In this document: positions 17,648-26,807 of the stretch, piece after piece
How the letters are laid out: every line of letters starts with the position of its first letter
How positions within the stretch are numbered: the stretch's first letter is position 1
Assembly: GCA_963813485.1 (NCBI GenBank)
Contig: CAWEZE010000023.1
Coordinates: forward strand, 77,859-141,858
Direction of reading: 5' to 3'
DNA: 64,000 nt
DNA from: DASQUK01 sp963813485
Lineage (GTDB): Bacteria > Actinomycetota > Acidimicrobiia > Acidimicrobiales > VFJN01
Program-made: the position numbers and the translations under genes
The notes under the pieces: model-generated
Told to the model about the DNA's origin: nothing
Databases searched by the model: none
Seen by the model: only the letters and a program-made list of their open reading frames with translations

Positions 17648-17903
17648 CCGACCTGAACTGCGACGAGCTGGTGGAGCTGGTCACGGACTACCTCGACGGC
17701 GCCCTCGACGACGAGACCGAGCGTCGCGTCACCGACCACCTGGCCGATTGCGATGGCTGCACCACCTACGTCGACCAGGTCAAGCAGACTGCGATGGCTG
17801 CGAGCAGTACGTCGATCAGGTCCGCCAGACTGTTCGCCTCGTCCGCACCGTCTATCGCGGTGGCCCGCCGGGCAACGCGACGTCGATCCAGACCAAGCGG
17901 TGA
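17644..17903 (+). pseudogene. Zinc-finger (zf-HC2) anti-sigma factor, frameshifted by a 41-bp imperfect repeat
   Basis: The ATG overlaps the sigma remnant's stop. The first 50 residues are a zf-HC2 domain: MTDLNCDELVELVTDYLDG, then RRVTDHLADCDGCTTYVDQV with the HxxxCxxC zinc site. A second diverged copy (CDGCEQYVDQVRQT) follows in another frame because an imperfect 41-bp unit is present twice (17749-17789 and 17790-17830). The second frame ends at 17903, overlapping the 3' end of the convergent endonuclease-like gene. In intact form it would hold the ECF sigma factor inactive. Confidence 0.6.
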
Positions 17904-19111
17904 TCAGAGCTGGGGAAGGGGAAGTCACCCACCAAGCGGAAGAGCGGATCGTCGGCGGTCGGCCAGAACACAGCTGCGTCGACGATGCGTAGCGGGCGAG
18001 AAGGAAGCACGTAGTCCACCCGTAGGTTTCCCGGCGTCGAGTCGGCAAAGTCGGCGGTGTCGAGGGCGGGGTCACCGCGGTGGGTCAGGTTGGCGCCGCC
18101 CTGACGTTCGGCCGCGTCCACCGCGCCGTCGCTCGCCGGTGTCACCGAGGTGTTCACTCGCTGGTGCTCGAGGAGCAGCTGGGCGGCGCCCGGCACGCTG
18201 TCTCCGTCGAGCGGATCGGCGTTCTGATCGCCGGCGATGACGAACCGCGCCCCCGGCCTCAGGCCGCCCCGCTTCCCGGCGTCGTCGTAGATGTAGCGCG
18301 ACGTCCTCCCCGGCGTCACGTAGTCAGCCCAGAACCGGATCTCGTCGTGGTTGCGTCGCCCGTTGCGGTCCTCGGGCCCGTCGAACACCGGGGGCGTCGG
18401 GTGGCTGACCAGCAGGTGCACGATGCGCCCATCGACGTTGATGGGCAGGTCCCAGTGCGACTTCGATGACAGTCGCACGGCGGCCAGCTCCTCGGCGGAG
18501 AACCAGTCCGCGGGCTCGGCGGTGGTCGGGTCGTCGGGTAGCAGGGCTCGTGGCATGTCCGCCCACAGGAACGTCTGAAAGGTGCGAACATCTTCGAGCA
18601 GGATCGGATGCATCGAGTACACGGCCATGCCGAACTGGCCCTCGAAGAACCCGAACCCGAAGGCATCGTCGGGGCCGCCGACGGCTCCGTCGTTGTTGAG
18701 GTCAAAGCCGGAGGGGATCCCCGTGTTCGACGGGGCAACGAAGCGGTAGGGATACTCGATCGCCGCCGCGGCGTTGTGAGGGACTGACAGATAATTCTCT
18801 TGGAACAAGCGAGCGGCGATACCGCTCGAGTCGAAGTCGAACTCATTGATCAGCAGGACATCGGGCCGCGCACGCTGGACGATCTCCGCCACCGTTGCCG
18901 CCTGGACGTCGTTCGGCGAGGACAGGTCCTCGACGAGCTCACCCGAGACCCCGCGGTTGAGAGAGGCGTTGAACGTAGCGAAGCGGGCCACTGGCGGGCC
19001 CTTCCCCCTGGCGTCGGTCGCCGCGGCGATCGGCGAGCCGACTCCGACGGCGGTGGAACACGCGGCGCCCAGCAAAACCGCCAGCAGTAGGCGGACCGGT
19101 CGAGCTCGCAT
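17852..19111 (-). CDS. Secreted endonuclease/exonuclease/phosphatase-family protein
   Basis: The protein has 419 residues with a signal peptide (MRARPVRLLLAVLLGAACST), so it is exported, possibly as a lipoprotein (cysteine after LLGAA). The EEP fold is seen in RFATFNASLNR near residue 42, RPDVLLINEFDFD, a central HLLVSHPTPPVFDGPEDRN, FVIAGDQNADPLDGDS and the terminal SSDHRLVWIDVAL, which carry the Asn, Glu, Asp-Asn and Asp-His catalytic positions. A divalent-metal phosphodiesterase acting outside the cell is likely. The ATG at 19111 has a gggaggt Shine-Dalgarno; the frame extends upstream to 19255 without one. Confidence 0.88.
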   Translation of the reverse strand: MRARPVRLLLAVLLGAACSTAVGVGSPIAAATDARGKGPPVARFATFNASLNRGVSGELVEDLSSPNDVQAATVAEIVQRARPDVLLINEFDFDSSGIAARLFQENYLSVPHNAAAAIEYPYRFVAPSNTGIPSGFDLNNDGAVGGPDDAFGFGFFEGQFGMAVYSMHPILLEDVRTFQTFLWADMPRALLPDDPTTAEPADWFSAEELAAVRLSSKSHWDLPINVDGRIVHLLVSHPTPPVFDGPEDRNGRRNHDEIRFWADYVTPGRTSRYIYDDAGKRGGLRPGARFVIAGDQNADPLDGDSVPGAAQLLLEHQRVNTSVTPASDGAVDAAERQGGANLTHRGDPALDTADFADSTPGNLRVDYVLPSRPLRIVDAAVFWPTADDPLFRLVGDFPFPSSDHRLVWIDVALPGGPPR

Positions 19112-19290
19112 CGGTGGACCTCCCGGACAGTGCCACCCGCCTAGGCGGACGTTACCGGCTCCGTGGGACCGACGCTGGGCCCGACATCCGGGCTGGGCAG
19201 GGGTGCGGCCGCGCGACGTCCAACCACATGAGGACTTGGGCCTACATGTAGACACTCACCAGCGTCGCCGTCGACGCCGTGGGAGGTCCG

Positions 19291-20403
19291 ATGTCCGAGA
19301 GCCGAGCTGCCTTCGCCGAGCTGCTCGCCACCCTGCGTACCGTCGGCGACCGTTTCGCCGGGGAGGATTGGGGGCTGACCGATCCCGCCGACGTCGCCGA
19401 GGGCCTACGCGTGGTGACGCACATCCTGGCCGCCGGCCTCGAGACGCAGTTCGAGGACGACGCCGCGCTCCCCGTGTTCCGTGCCATCGTCACGCCGTGG
19501 CGCAAGGCGCTCGGCGACAACGCAGACGCCCGCTACCACGACGCACCGGTCCACCCGGCCGGCACGTACCGCGTGCGGGGACGGATGGCCGGGGCCGTCT
19601 ACGTATCGTTCACGGTCGAGGCGGGTGCCACTGACGGCGCCTTCCCGTCGGGAACTGCGGGATCGCTGAACGACACCGGGTTCGACGTGGCGGAAGACGG
19701 CTCGTTCGAGATCATCCTGGGCGGCCCGGAGCGCACCCGGGGATGGCTGGCCCTCCCGGAGGACGCGTCCCGCGTCACGGTGCGCCACTACTGGGAAGGC
19801 GTCCGATCTCCCAACATCCCGCCGGTCCCGGACCTGGCCCTGGCGATCGAGCTGGTCGACGGCGACGTTCCCGCGACCCCGGCGGCGCCGACCGACGGCA
19901 CGGTCGCGGCGGCGCTCCGCCGCATGGCCACATTCGTTCGCAGCCGCACCCTCGAGACCATCCCGAAGCCGGGCGAGGGCGACGCCCCCGCCTTCGTGTC
20001 ACGGGTGCCGCACGTCTTCCCGCCGCCCGTGCGCCCGGGCACCCACGCTCTCGCCGCGGCCGACGCCGCCTACAGCATGGCGCCCTACCTTCTCGGCTCC
20101 GACGAGGCCCTGGTCATGCGCGTCCGCTGGCCGCGCTGCCGGTGCGCCAACGTGTCGCTGTGGAACCGTCAGCTCCAGACCTTCGACTACCTGCGCCATC
20201 GGGTGAGCCTCAACCGCGCCCAGGCCGTCGCAGGCCCCGACGGCTCCGTGGCCATGGTCATCGCCCACCGCGACCCCGGCGTCCCCAACTGGCTGTCGAC
20301 CGAAGGGCGGCCGTTCGGGTTGGTGTTCTGGCGGTTCATGCTCCCCGAGGGCCCGATCGACACACCCGACGCCGAGGTCGTTCCCATCGACTCGCTGGCG
20401 TGA
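19291..20403 (+). CDS. DUF1214 domain-containing protein
   Basis: The product is ~370 residues long and belongs to the DUF1214 group, recognised from DGSFEIILGGPERTRGWLALPEDASRVTVRHY in the middle and a DUF-type C-terminal part. An N-terminal helical region (AAFAELLATLRTVGDRF) precedes. Function is unknown; homologues are common in actinobacteria near lipid or steroid genes. The ATG at 19291 is preceded by gggagg; a GTG at 19279 is also in frame. It converges on the sulfotransferase gene, with 20 bp between stops. Confidence 0.75.
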   Translation: MSESRAAFAELLATLRTVGDRFAGEDWGLTDPADVAEGLRVVTHILAAGLETQFEDDAALPVFRAIVTPWRKALGDNADARYHDAPVHPAGTYRVRGRMAGAVYVSFTVEAGATDGAFPSGTAGSLNDTGFDVAEDGSFEIILGGPERTRGWLALPEDASRVTVRHYWEGVRSPNIPPVPDLALAIELVDGDVPATPAAPTDGTVAAALRRMATFVRSRTLETIPKPGEGDAPAFVSRVPHVFPPPVRPGTHALAAADAAYSMAPYLLGSDEALVMRVRWPRCRCANVSLWNRQLQTFDYLRHRVSLNRAQAVAGPDGSVAMVIAHRDPGVPNWLSTEGRPFGLVFWRFMLPEGPIDTPDAEVVPIDSLA

Positions 20404-20423
20404 CCGCTCCCCGGTTGCGCGGT

Positions 20424-21647
20424 TCAGGAGTCTTCGACCGGCACGGCGAAGCGGTCCATGTAGTCGGCAAGGTCGGTCCGCAGCGTTGCGACGTCGAAGC
20501 CCCAGTCCTCGGCCGTGTAGTGGTGCGTGCCGAGCTGGCCGCGGGGTTTGGCCGCTACGTAGCGGGTGATGGCGTCGCGATGCTCGTCGGTCAGCACGCG
20601 CCCGATCGCGTCGTACGCGCCTGCGATCGCGGCGACAGGGTCGTCCATCAGATCGGCGAACCGGACGTCGCCGTAGGTGCCGGGCAATGACCCGTCGCCG
20701 CGTCGGCGGGCGATGCTGTTGAGGGCGTCACCGAAAAGGGCGCCGATCAGCGCCGAGAGGACATCGAGGTCGACGCAGTCGGTGCGCAGCCACCGGACCA
20801 TGGCCGCGGTGCTCGCAGTGGACGGCATGGTGCGCGCCGGGTCGCGGTGCGTCAGCACGATGCAGGCGTCGGGATACGCAGCGAGAAGATCGTCGAGTAT
20901 GAACACGTATCCCGGCGTCTTGAGCAGCCACCGCTGTGCTGGTCGCCCGTGCTGCACGGTCTGGAGCAGCGCACGGTGGAACGCCAGGTCGGCGGTGACA
21001 TCGGGCTGCCAGTCGCCCTGGTCCGTCAGCACCATCGACCAGTGGCTGCCGGCGAACGACGGCGCGCAGATGGTGATGCACTCCACCGGCAGGTCCGACC
21101 GCAACTCGTGCATGGCGGCGAACTCCGGCTGAACGTCGGCCCAGAGCTCCTGCTCCGCCTCGGTCATCGCCCGCCGCTCGTCGTCCCCGGTGCCGTCGGG
21201 CAGCACGGGGTGGATGACGTCCGTAGCCGTGGGCGTGCGCAGACCGGGATCGAGTCCCAGCAACTCGAAGAGGATCGTGGTCCCCGAACGCGCCGGCCCG
21301 GTGACGATCACCGGCGCCTCGATCACCTCGCCCGCGATCGACGGCTCATGGCGCCGGCGCTCGCCGACGAGGAACCGGGTACGCAGGCAACGCAGCAGCT
21401 CCTCCCGGGTCATGAGTCGGCCGACCACGTGCAGGTCACTGCGGTTGACGGCATCGACCAGGGCACGCAGGCGCGCCTCCCAGTCGCCGTCGCCCAGGTC
21501 ACCCGGATCGGCAGTCCCGGTCGACGCCAGCGCCTGCTCGATCAGCTCGCCGGCCTCGATGGGCACCAGACGGCGGGAGCCGCCCGAGGCGGACCCCATC
21601 GCGTTCACCCGCCTCACCCAGTCCGGCCGTCGATACCTGGCCCCCAT
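20424..21647 (-). CDS. PAPS-dependent sulfotransferase-family protein
   Basis: About 407 residues. The 5'-phosphosulfate loop is at 116-124 (TGPARSGTT) and the 3'-phosphate-binding strand near 265 (IVLTHRDPARTMPS), the pair that defines the family. WLLKTPGYVFILDDLLAAYPDA matches the actinobacterial Stf0-like/sulfotransferase_3 group. It would move sulfate from PAPS to a lipid or sugar hydroxyl. Start choice is uncertain: ATG 21647 gives the usual N-terminus (RRPDWVRRVNAMG), ATG 21662 is 5 codons longer, and the open frame extends to 21785. Confidence 0.85.
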   Translation of the reverse strand: MGARYRRPDWVRRVNAMGSASGGSRRLVPIEAGELIEQALASTGTADPGDLGDGDWEARLRALVDAVNRSDLHVVGRLMTREELLRCLRTRFLVGERRRHEPSIAGEVIEAPVIVTGPARSGTTILFELLGLDPGLRTPTATDVIHPVLPDGTGDDERRAMTEAEQELWADVQPEFAAMHELRSDLPVECITICAPSFAGSHWSMVLTDQGDWQPDVTADLAFHRALLQTVQHGRPAQRWLLKTPGYVFILDDLLAAYPDACIVLTHRDPARTMPSTASTAAMVRWLRTDCVDLDVLSALIGALFGDALNSIARRRGDGSLPGTYGDVRFADLMDDPVAAIAGAYDAIGRVLTDEHRDAITRYVAAKPRGQLGTHHYTAEDWGFDVATLRTDLADYMDRFAVPVEDS

Positions 21648-21885
21648 CGGTGTCAAGCCCATCTGCCACCGAGTCAACCACAGGCAGTCGTACGCGACGC
21701 CCCAGCCCCGATCGGGCTGCGTCGCCGGGTCGTGGAAGCTCCGGGGGCCGGCAATCGCCCGTGTTGCGGCCCCCGGTGCCTCCACTGGGGATAGACACGG
21801 TGGCCGAGGCGAATTAGCGAGCGCGAAGCGAGCCGAGCTGCGATCGCGAGCCGGACGGGCGCCATCGCCTTAGGGTGCGGGACGC

Positions 21886-24800
21886 ATGCCCCGCTCGTTC
21901 CGGTTCGAGCCACCAGAGCCACGTCCCGGTTCGCTCACGCGACCGCGGCTGCTCGGCACCCTTCTCGGCCGCTGGGAGCACCGGGTGACCTCCGTGGTGG
22001 GCGGACCGGGCATGGGCAAGACGACAATCCTGGCCCAGGCAGTCGCCGAGAACCGGCTGGCGCCGCGCGGCGAGGACGTCTGGATCGGCCTCGAGCCGGG
22101 CGACGCCGATGGCGTGCTCCTGGCCCGTGACGTTCTGGCCGCGGTCAGCCGCGAGGGCGGTGACCGTGCCGCGGGCGTGATCGCCGCCGCGGCTGACGAG
22201 GTGCCAGGCCCGGCCACGGTGGCCGACGCCGTGTGGCGGCGGGCCCCCACGCCGGTCTGCCTGGTGGTCGACGACGTTCAGTGGCTCACGCCGGGCTCAT
22301 CGGGTGCGACCTGGCTGATCGCCCTGGTCGACGCCCTGCCCGCCAACGGTCACGTCCTGCTGGCCAGCCGTCGGTCACCGGCGGTGCCCCTTGCCCGCCT
22401 TGCCACCCAGGGTGCGGTGCTGGGCCTGACCGAGGACGACCTGCGCTTCACGGACGACGAGCTGGCCGAGTTCGCGGCCGGCCGGAGCGTTGCCATCGAC
22501 CGGCTCGACGACGCGGGCGGATGGCCGGCGATGGCCGAGCTGGCGGCCAGCGTCGGGGATGACATGGCCGGCGAGTACCTGTGGGAAGACGTCCTCGACC
22601 CGCTCGGACGCGAGCGGCGCCGCGTGCTGGCGGTGCTGACGGATCTCGGCGGCGCCGACGACGGCCTGGCGGCCGCTGCGCTGGGAGCGCCGGTGGACCT
22701 GGCCGGCGCCCTCGACGGCGTGCCGCTCGTCGCCCGAGGTGCCGATGGATGGCGGGTGCCGCACGCGCTCTGGCACGGCGTGCCGGCGCTGACCATGGCC
22801 AACGACGAGCGGGTGTCCATGCGTCGCCGCGCGGTCGACCATCTGGTCGCCAGGCACCGCTACGACGCGGCTTTGTCCCTGGCCCGCGAGGCCGGCCTGG
22901 TCGATGTCGTGCCGCGGATCCTGCGGGCGGCGTGCATCGGCGCCCATCGTCCCCCGGGCCGCCAGCTCGAACGCTGGCTCGCCGACCTACCCGAGGACGT
23001 GCGGGACAGCCCGGGCGCCGCCCTCGCCGCCGCGGTCCAGGCTGCCGTGCTCGCGCCGGCCGAGGCGACCGAACCACTGCGGACGGCCATCCGGCGGTGC
23101 CGTGACGCGGGAGACCCCGACGGTGAGGTGAGCGCTCTGGCGTTGCTCGGCGAGGTGGCCTGGTGGCGTGGCGACGGCGGGCTGTTGGCCGAGGTGCTGC
23201 CCCGATTGGCGGCGCTCGGCGCCGAAGGTCATCCCCTCGCCCGGGCCGTGACCGGTCTCGGCGAGGCAGTGGTCGCCGACATCGTGGGCGGCGACGACGA
23301 TGTGCTCGCGAAGCTCGATGCCATCGAGCAGGGCGTGTTCGACGACGCCTGGGAGGCGATGGCCGGCTGGCTGCGGGCCACCGCACTGGCCGGCGGTGGC
23401 CGGGCGGAGGAGGCGGTCGCCGTGATCGACGGCATGCCCCCAAGCCCGGACCCCGCGCTCCAGCTCGCGGTCGAGGGCGCCCACCTCCAGGCCCGCTGGG
23501 CACTGGGCCATATCGACGAGGTGGTCGCGGCCGTGCCACCGATCATCGACCGTTTCGAGGCCGCAGGCGTCCTCCAGTTCGAACTCGTGAGCGCGGCGGA
23601 GTCCGCTTTCGTGGTCGCCTGGGTCGGCGACGTCGAGAGGGCCCGGGACCTCGTGGCGCGGGTCCGGCGGAAGGAGGGAGACACCGACTTCGGCCAGGCC
23701 GCACGTCTCGCGCTGGCGGAAGCGGCCATGCTCGTGACCACGGGCGACGAACCCGCAGCCGCGAGCTTGCTCGAGCAGGCGATCGCGATCCATGGCCTCG
23801 ACAGCGGCATCAACCGGCGCTCGTGGCGGCGCGGCTTGGCCCTGACCTACGTGCTCGTTCCGTCGGCTCGCGACCGCTGGGATGCGGCCGAACTGCGTGG
23901 TCACGTCGCCGAAGCGCGCACACTCGCACGTGCGGTGGTCGCGTTGCGGGAAGGCTCGGGCTGCACCGGTGCCGGAGCTCGGGACGCCGCCAGGCTGCGC
24001 CCGATTCTGCGCGACCTCGACCTGAGCGACCCGGCGCGCGTCCGTGCGGGGCTGCACCACCGGTTCGCCTTCGAGTTGGCGCTCGGCCTCGAGGCCGCGG
24101 GCCGGCCCGAGGGCGCGACGCTGCTCGAGGCCCTCGGGCCGCGGGGGCGCGAGGCGATGCGCGTCGAGGCCGCGACGCGCACGGACCGAGCCAAGCACGC
24201 CAAGTCGCTGCTGGCCGCGGTACCGGCGCCGCCCGCCGACCGCACCGAGATCGCCGTGCTCGGTCACCTGGCGGTGGCGCGGAATGGTGAGCCCGTCACC
24301 GATGGCGACCTGAGACGTGAACGGGTGCGCGCGTTGCTCGCGTTCCTCGTGGGGCACCGCACGACCAGCCGAGCGACGATCATGGCCGCGCTCTGGCCCG
24401 ACCTGGGCGAGCGAGCCGCCGCCAACAACCTTCGGGTCACCATGACGTACCTGCTCCGGGTGCTCGAGCCCTGGCGCTCGGCGCGCGAGCCCGCGTACCA
24501 CATCCGCGTCGACGGCCAGGCAGTCACGCTCGTCACCAGCGACTGGCTAGGCATCGACGTCGACCGTTTCGACGACCACGTCGACGCTGCGGGGAAAGCC
24601 GAGGCCGACGGCACACCATCATTGGCGCTCGAACACAACCTTGCCGCCGTCGCGCTGTACCGCGGCAAGGCGTACGAAGGCGTCGCCGATGCCGACTGGA
24701 TCGCGTTCGAGCGAGAGCGTTTCCGGGGCCGCTTCGTGGCCGCGGCGGCCCGGGCGGGCGAGCTGCTAGTGGCTCGTGGCGACGTGAACGGCGCGGATCG

Positions 24801-25011
24801 CGTAGCCCGGCGGGCGATCGAGGTCGACCCCTGGGCGGAGGACGCCTACGCCGTGCTGGTCTCGGTGGCACTCGCCCGCGGCGACCGCCCGGCTGCGCGC
24901 CGCACCCTGGAGCGCGCGCTGGCCGCCCTGGCCGAGCTCGACGTCGAGCCGTCCGAGGAGACGCACCGCCTCCGCCGCCGCATCGAGGGCGAGGCCGGGG
25001 AGACGGGTTGA
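21886..25011 (+). CDS. STAND ATPase transcriptional regulator with C-terminal wHTH-BTAD module
   Basis: This 1041-residue regulator starts with an NTPase: Walker A GGPGMGKTT at 39-47 and Walker B CLVVDDVQWL near 125. A long helical TPR-like middle (about 330-780) follows. The C-terminus (about 795-1035) carries an OmpR/SARP-type winged helix (IAVLGHLAVARNGEPV, RVRALLAFLV, AAANNLRVTMTYLLRVLE) and a BTAD domain (DADWIAFERERFRGRF). SARPs usually have this module at the N-terminus, so the order is reversed, as in some MalT-like actinobacterial proteins. It probably senses a small ligand or partner and activates a target operon. The sulfotransferase lies divergent. Confidence 0.85.
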   Translation: MPRSFRFEPPEPRPGSLTRPRLLGTLLGRWEHRVTSVVGGPGMGKTTILAQAVAENRLAPRGEDVWIGLEPGDADGVLLARDVLAAVSREGGDRAAGVIAAAADEVPGPATVADAVWRRAPTPVCLVVDDVQWLTPGSSGATWLIALVDALPANGHVLLASRRSPAVPLARLATQGAVLGLTEDDLRFTDDELAEFAAGRSVAIDRLDDAGGWPAMAELAASVGDDMAGEYLWEDVLDPLGRERRRVLAVLTDLGGADDGLAAAALGAPVDLAGALDGVPLVARGADGWRVPHALWHGVPALTMANDERVSMRRRAVDHLVARHRYDAALSLAREAGLVDVVPRILRAACIGAHRPPGRQLERWLADLPEDVRDSPGAALAAAVQAAVLAPAEATEPLRTAIRRCRDAGDPDGEVSALALLGEVAWWRGDGGLLAEVLPRLAALGAEGHPLARAVTGLGEAVVADIVGGDDDVLAKLDAIEQGVFDDAWEAMAGWLRATALAGGGRAEEAVAVIDGMPPSPDPALQLAVEGAHLQARWALGHIDEVVAAVPPIIDRFEAAGVLQFELVSAAESAFVVAWVGDVERARDLVARVRRKEGDTDFGQAARLALAEAAMLVTTGDEPAAASLLEQAIAIHGLDSGINRRSWRRGLALTYVLVPSARDRWDAAELRGHVAEARTLARAVVALREGSGCTGAGARDAARLRPILRDLDLSDPARVRAGLHHRFAFELALGLEAAGRPEGATLLEALGPRGREAMRVEAATRTDRAKHAKSLLAAVPAPPADRTEIAVLGHLAVARNGEPVTDGDLRRERVRALLAFLVGHRTTSRATIMAALWPDLGERAAANNLRVTMTYLLRVLEPWRSAREPAYHIRVDGQAVTLVTSDWLGIDVDRFDDHVDAAGKAEADGTPSLALEHNLAAVALYRGKAYEGVADADWIAFERERFRGRFVAAAARAGELLVARGDVNGADRVARRAIEVDPWAEDAYAVLVSVALARGDRPAARRTLERALAALAELDVEPSEETHRLRRRIEGEAGETG

Positions 25012-25146
25012 CGAGCTGTGACGCCGGGCCGCCGATCGCACGTGGGGCCATGGTTCCGGGCTATCGGGCGGCCACCGAGGGTTGGAGTGAGTCCACGCGG
25101 GTACGAATGCCAGAGCTCCGTAGCCGTGCCGGGGAGGCGAACGACG

Positions 25147-25383
25147 ATGGTGGATACCGAGAGATACGCAACCAGCTTTGCGATGCTTGACAGAGACGGC
25201 GACGGCCGCGTGTCGGCGGCGGAGTTCAAGGAGCTCATGGGCACCCTGGGCGTCAACTTCACTGACGAAACTGCGGCGAAGGCCATCGAGATGATGGACG
25301 CGGATGGCGACGGGCTCGTGACCCTCGAGGAACTGGCCACCTACATGAGCTCACCGGCGGCCCCGCCGCCACAGGAGTCATAG
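25147..25383 (+). CDS. Two-EF-hand calcium-binding protein
   Basis: This is a 78-residue calmodulin-lobe-like protein. Both loops are canonical 12-residue EF loops: D15-R-D-G-D-G-R-V-S-A-A-E26 and D51-A-D-G-D-G-L-V-T-L-E-E62, with flanking helices, so both should bind Ca2+. There is no signal peptide. The ATG at 25147 has ggggagg upstream, and the longer frame to 25018 is arginine-rich shadow. Such small actinobacterial calcium sensors or buffers are known (calerythrin/CabD-like), but the target is unknown. Confidence 0.88.
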   Translation: MVDTERYATSFAMLDRDGDGRVSAAEFKELMGTLGVNFTDETAAKAIEMMDADGDGLVTLEELATYMSSPAAPPPQES

Positions 25384-25451
25384 GTCGCAGTTCAGGTCTG
25401 CTGTACAGAGTGCCCCGGCTGGCACCGGTGTGCGGCATCGGCGCTGGATGG

Positions 25452-26324
25452 CTATGGGTCGGCGGCGGCGAGGTCGGCTGCCCACACGTGATAGCCGTCC
25501 GCTGGGTCGCCGACCCTATGGGTGGCGTACCACAGCCGCAGGCGGCCATCGTTCAGGTGGATCGCGCTCGGGCTCCGCAGCAGGCCGGAACCATCACCGA
25601 CATCCCCAGGAGCGAGAGTCGTGCCTCGCCGATCCCAGGTCACACCGTCGTCGGAGGTGGCCACGTCGATCACGGTGCGGGCGGCGACGTCGCTGACATA
25701 GAACATGATGAATTGCCGGTTGCGCACCAGGACCCAGGGCTCGGAGACCGCCACCTCGTCGCGAGCGGGGTCGACGACCGGTCCGACGCGGTCCCATGCC
25801 GCACCATTCGGTGACACTGCTGCCATGATCGTCGCCCGCCGGCCGTTGTCCGCGCCGTCGTAGCCAGAGTAGAAGAGCCACCAGCCCTCGCCGGTTACAA
25901 CGAGGCAGGGATGGGTGGCGCCGATGGCGTCGGGCTCGCCTCGCTGGATGAAGGTGCCTTGTGCCTGCCAGCAGTGACCGTCGACCGAGGAGGCCATGTG
26001 AAGACGGGTGTCGGCCCCGTCGGAGCCGGCGTAGGCCATCAGGAAGCCGACGGGTGTGCGCACGACCGACGGTGCTTCGACGCCGAACGCGTCACTATCC
26101 CCGGAGGAACCGGGGTCGATGCTGATCCCCCGACGCCGCCAGGGCTGCCCGGGTTCCTGCACCGCCTCGAGAATCCGCCCGGTGAAGCCGTCGTGGCCCG
26201 AGTACCACATCCGTAGCGTTCCGTCATCGGCTTCGAGCACCGAGGGCCGGAACGAGCGAAGGCGGTCGAAGTCGGCCCATGGGCCCGAGCCGGTGAGGAC
26301 CGGGCGGTGGCGAGCCCAGGACAT
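25452..26324 (-). CDS. Five-bladed beta-propeller (GH32/43/68-like) protein
   Basis: The product is about 290 residues. Repeated propeller strands of the glycosidase type are visible: FRPSVLEADDGTLRMWYSG, APSVVRTPVGFLMAYAGSD, THPCLVVTGEGWWLFYSGYDG, SEPWVLVRNRQFIMFYVSD and SPSAIHLNDGRLRLWYATH, each a P-x-V/I...W-Y-S unit. Catalytic acids of a true GH43 cannot be confirmed by eye. It may be an inactive or glycan-binding relative. The start at 26324 is tentative; the frame is open to 26408. No signal peptide is obvious. Confidence 0.72.
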   Translation of the reverse strand: MSWARHRPVLTGSGPWADFDRLRSFRPSVLEADDGTLRMWYSGHDGFTGRILEAVQEPGQPWRRRGISIDPGSSGDSDAFGVEAPSVVRTPVGFLMAYAGSDGADTRLHMASSVDGHCWQAQGTFIQRGEPDAIGATHPCLVVTGEGWWLFYSGYDGADNGRRATIMAAVSPNGAAWDRVGPVVDPARDEVAVSEPWVLVRNRQFIMFYVSDVAARTVIDVATSDDGVTWDRRGTTLAPGDVGDGSGLLRSPSAIHLNDGRLRLWYATHRVGDPADGYHVWAADLAAADP

Positions 26325-26536
26325 GGCGACGCTCACGCTACCCAGCGCACGGGTCTGTGATCGCCTGGCCACGCCACGCCCAAGGAGTCCCGACATCGCC
26401 AGCAGCAACGGCGGTGAGCGCTACGTCGGGCCTACACATCGGCTCGATGCGGTGAACCCAGGAACATCCGTCATCAGCCTTGTCATGAGCAGCGTTGTCG
26501 GTCACGACAGGCGGGTTGCCCCGACGGCAGGGCCGC

Positions 26537-26797
26537 TCACGGGGGCGGTCGCCGGCGCTGCAGGTAATCGACGACTGTCTTGATCGTCGTCGATGTGTGG
26601 CCTCGTGCCACGAGGTAGCTGGGCACGTCGAGCGCGGCGTGGCCCTCGTCGCTGGCAGCGAGGATGTCAGCGACGACGTCCGCCACCGTGAGGCCAGGGA
26701 AGTCGGGGACCTCTCCGTCGAGCAGTCGCGCTTCCCGCTTGCGCCGCTGCCGGGACAGATCATCGTCATCCAGCCAAGGCTCGATTGAACTCGGCAT
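26537..26797 (-). CDS. Small conserved-looking hypothetical protein
   Basis: This 86-residue acidic/basic mixed protein starts MPSSIEPWLDDDDLSRQRRKREAR and continues FPGLTVADVVADILAASDEGHAALDVPSYLV. It is soluble, mostly helical, and I recognise no family. The ATG at 26797 has gagaggg upstream. It begins 10 bp after the stop of the proline-repeat protein and is probably the last gene of a three-gene operon starting at 27835. Confidence 0.55.
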   Translation of the reverse strand: MPSSIEPWLDDDDLSRQRRKREARLLDGEVPDFPGLTVADVVADILAASDEGHAALDVPSYLVARGHTSTTIKTVVDYLQRRRPPP

Positions 26798-26807
26798 GGT
26801 CGCCCTC

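Noticed and set aside
13155..18075. Several separate long minus-strand genes instead of one amylase
   Set aside because: Conserved GH13, X25 and PUD domains continue across the frames, so they are pieces of one gene.
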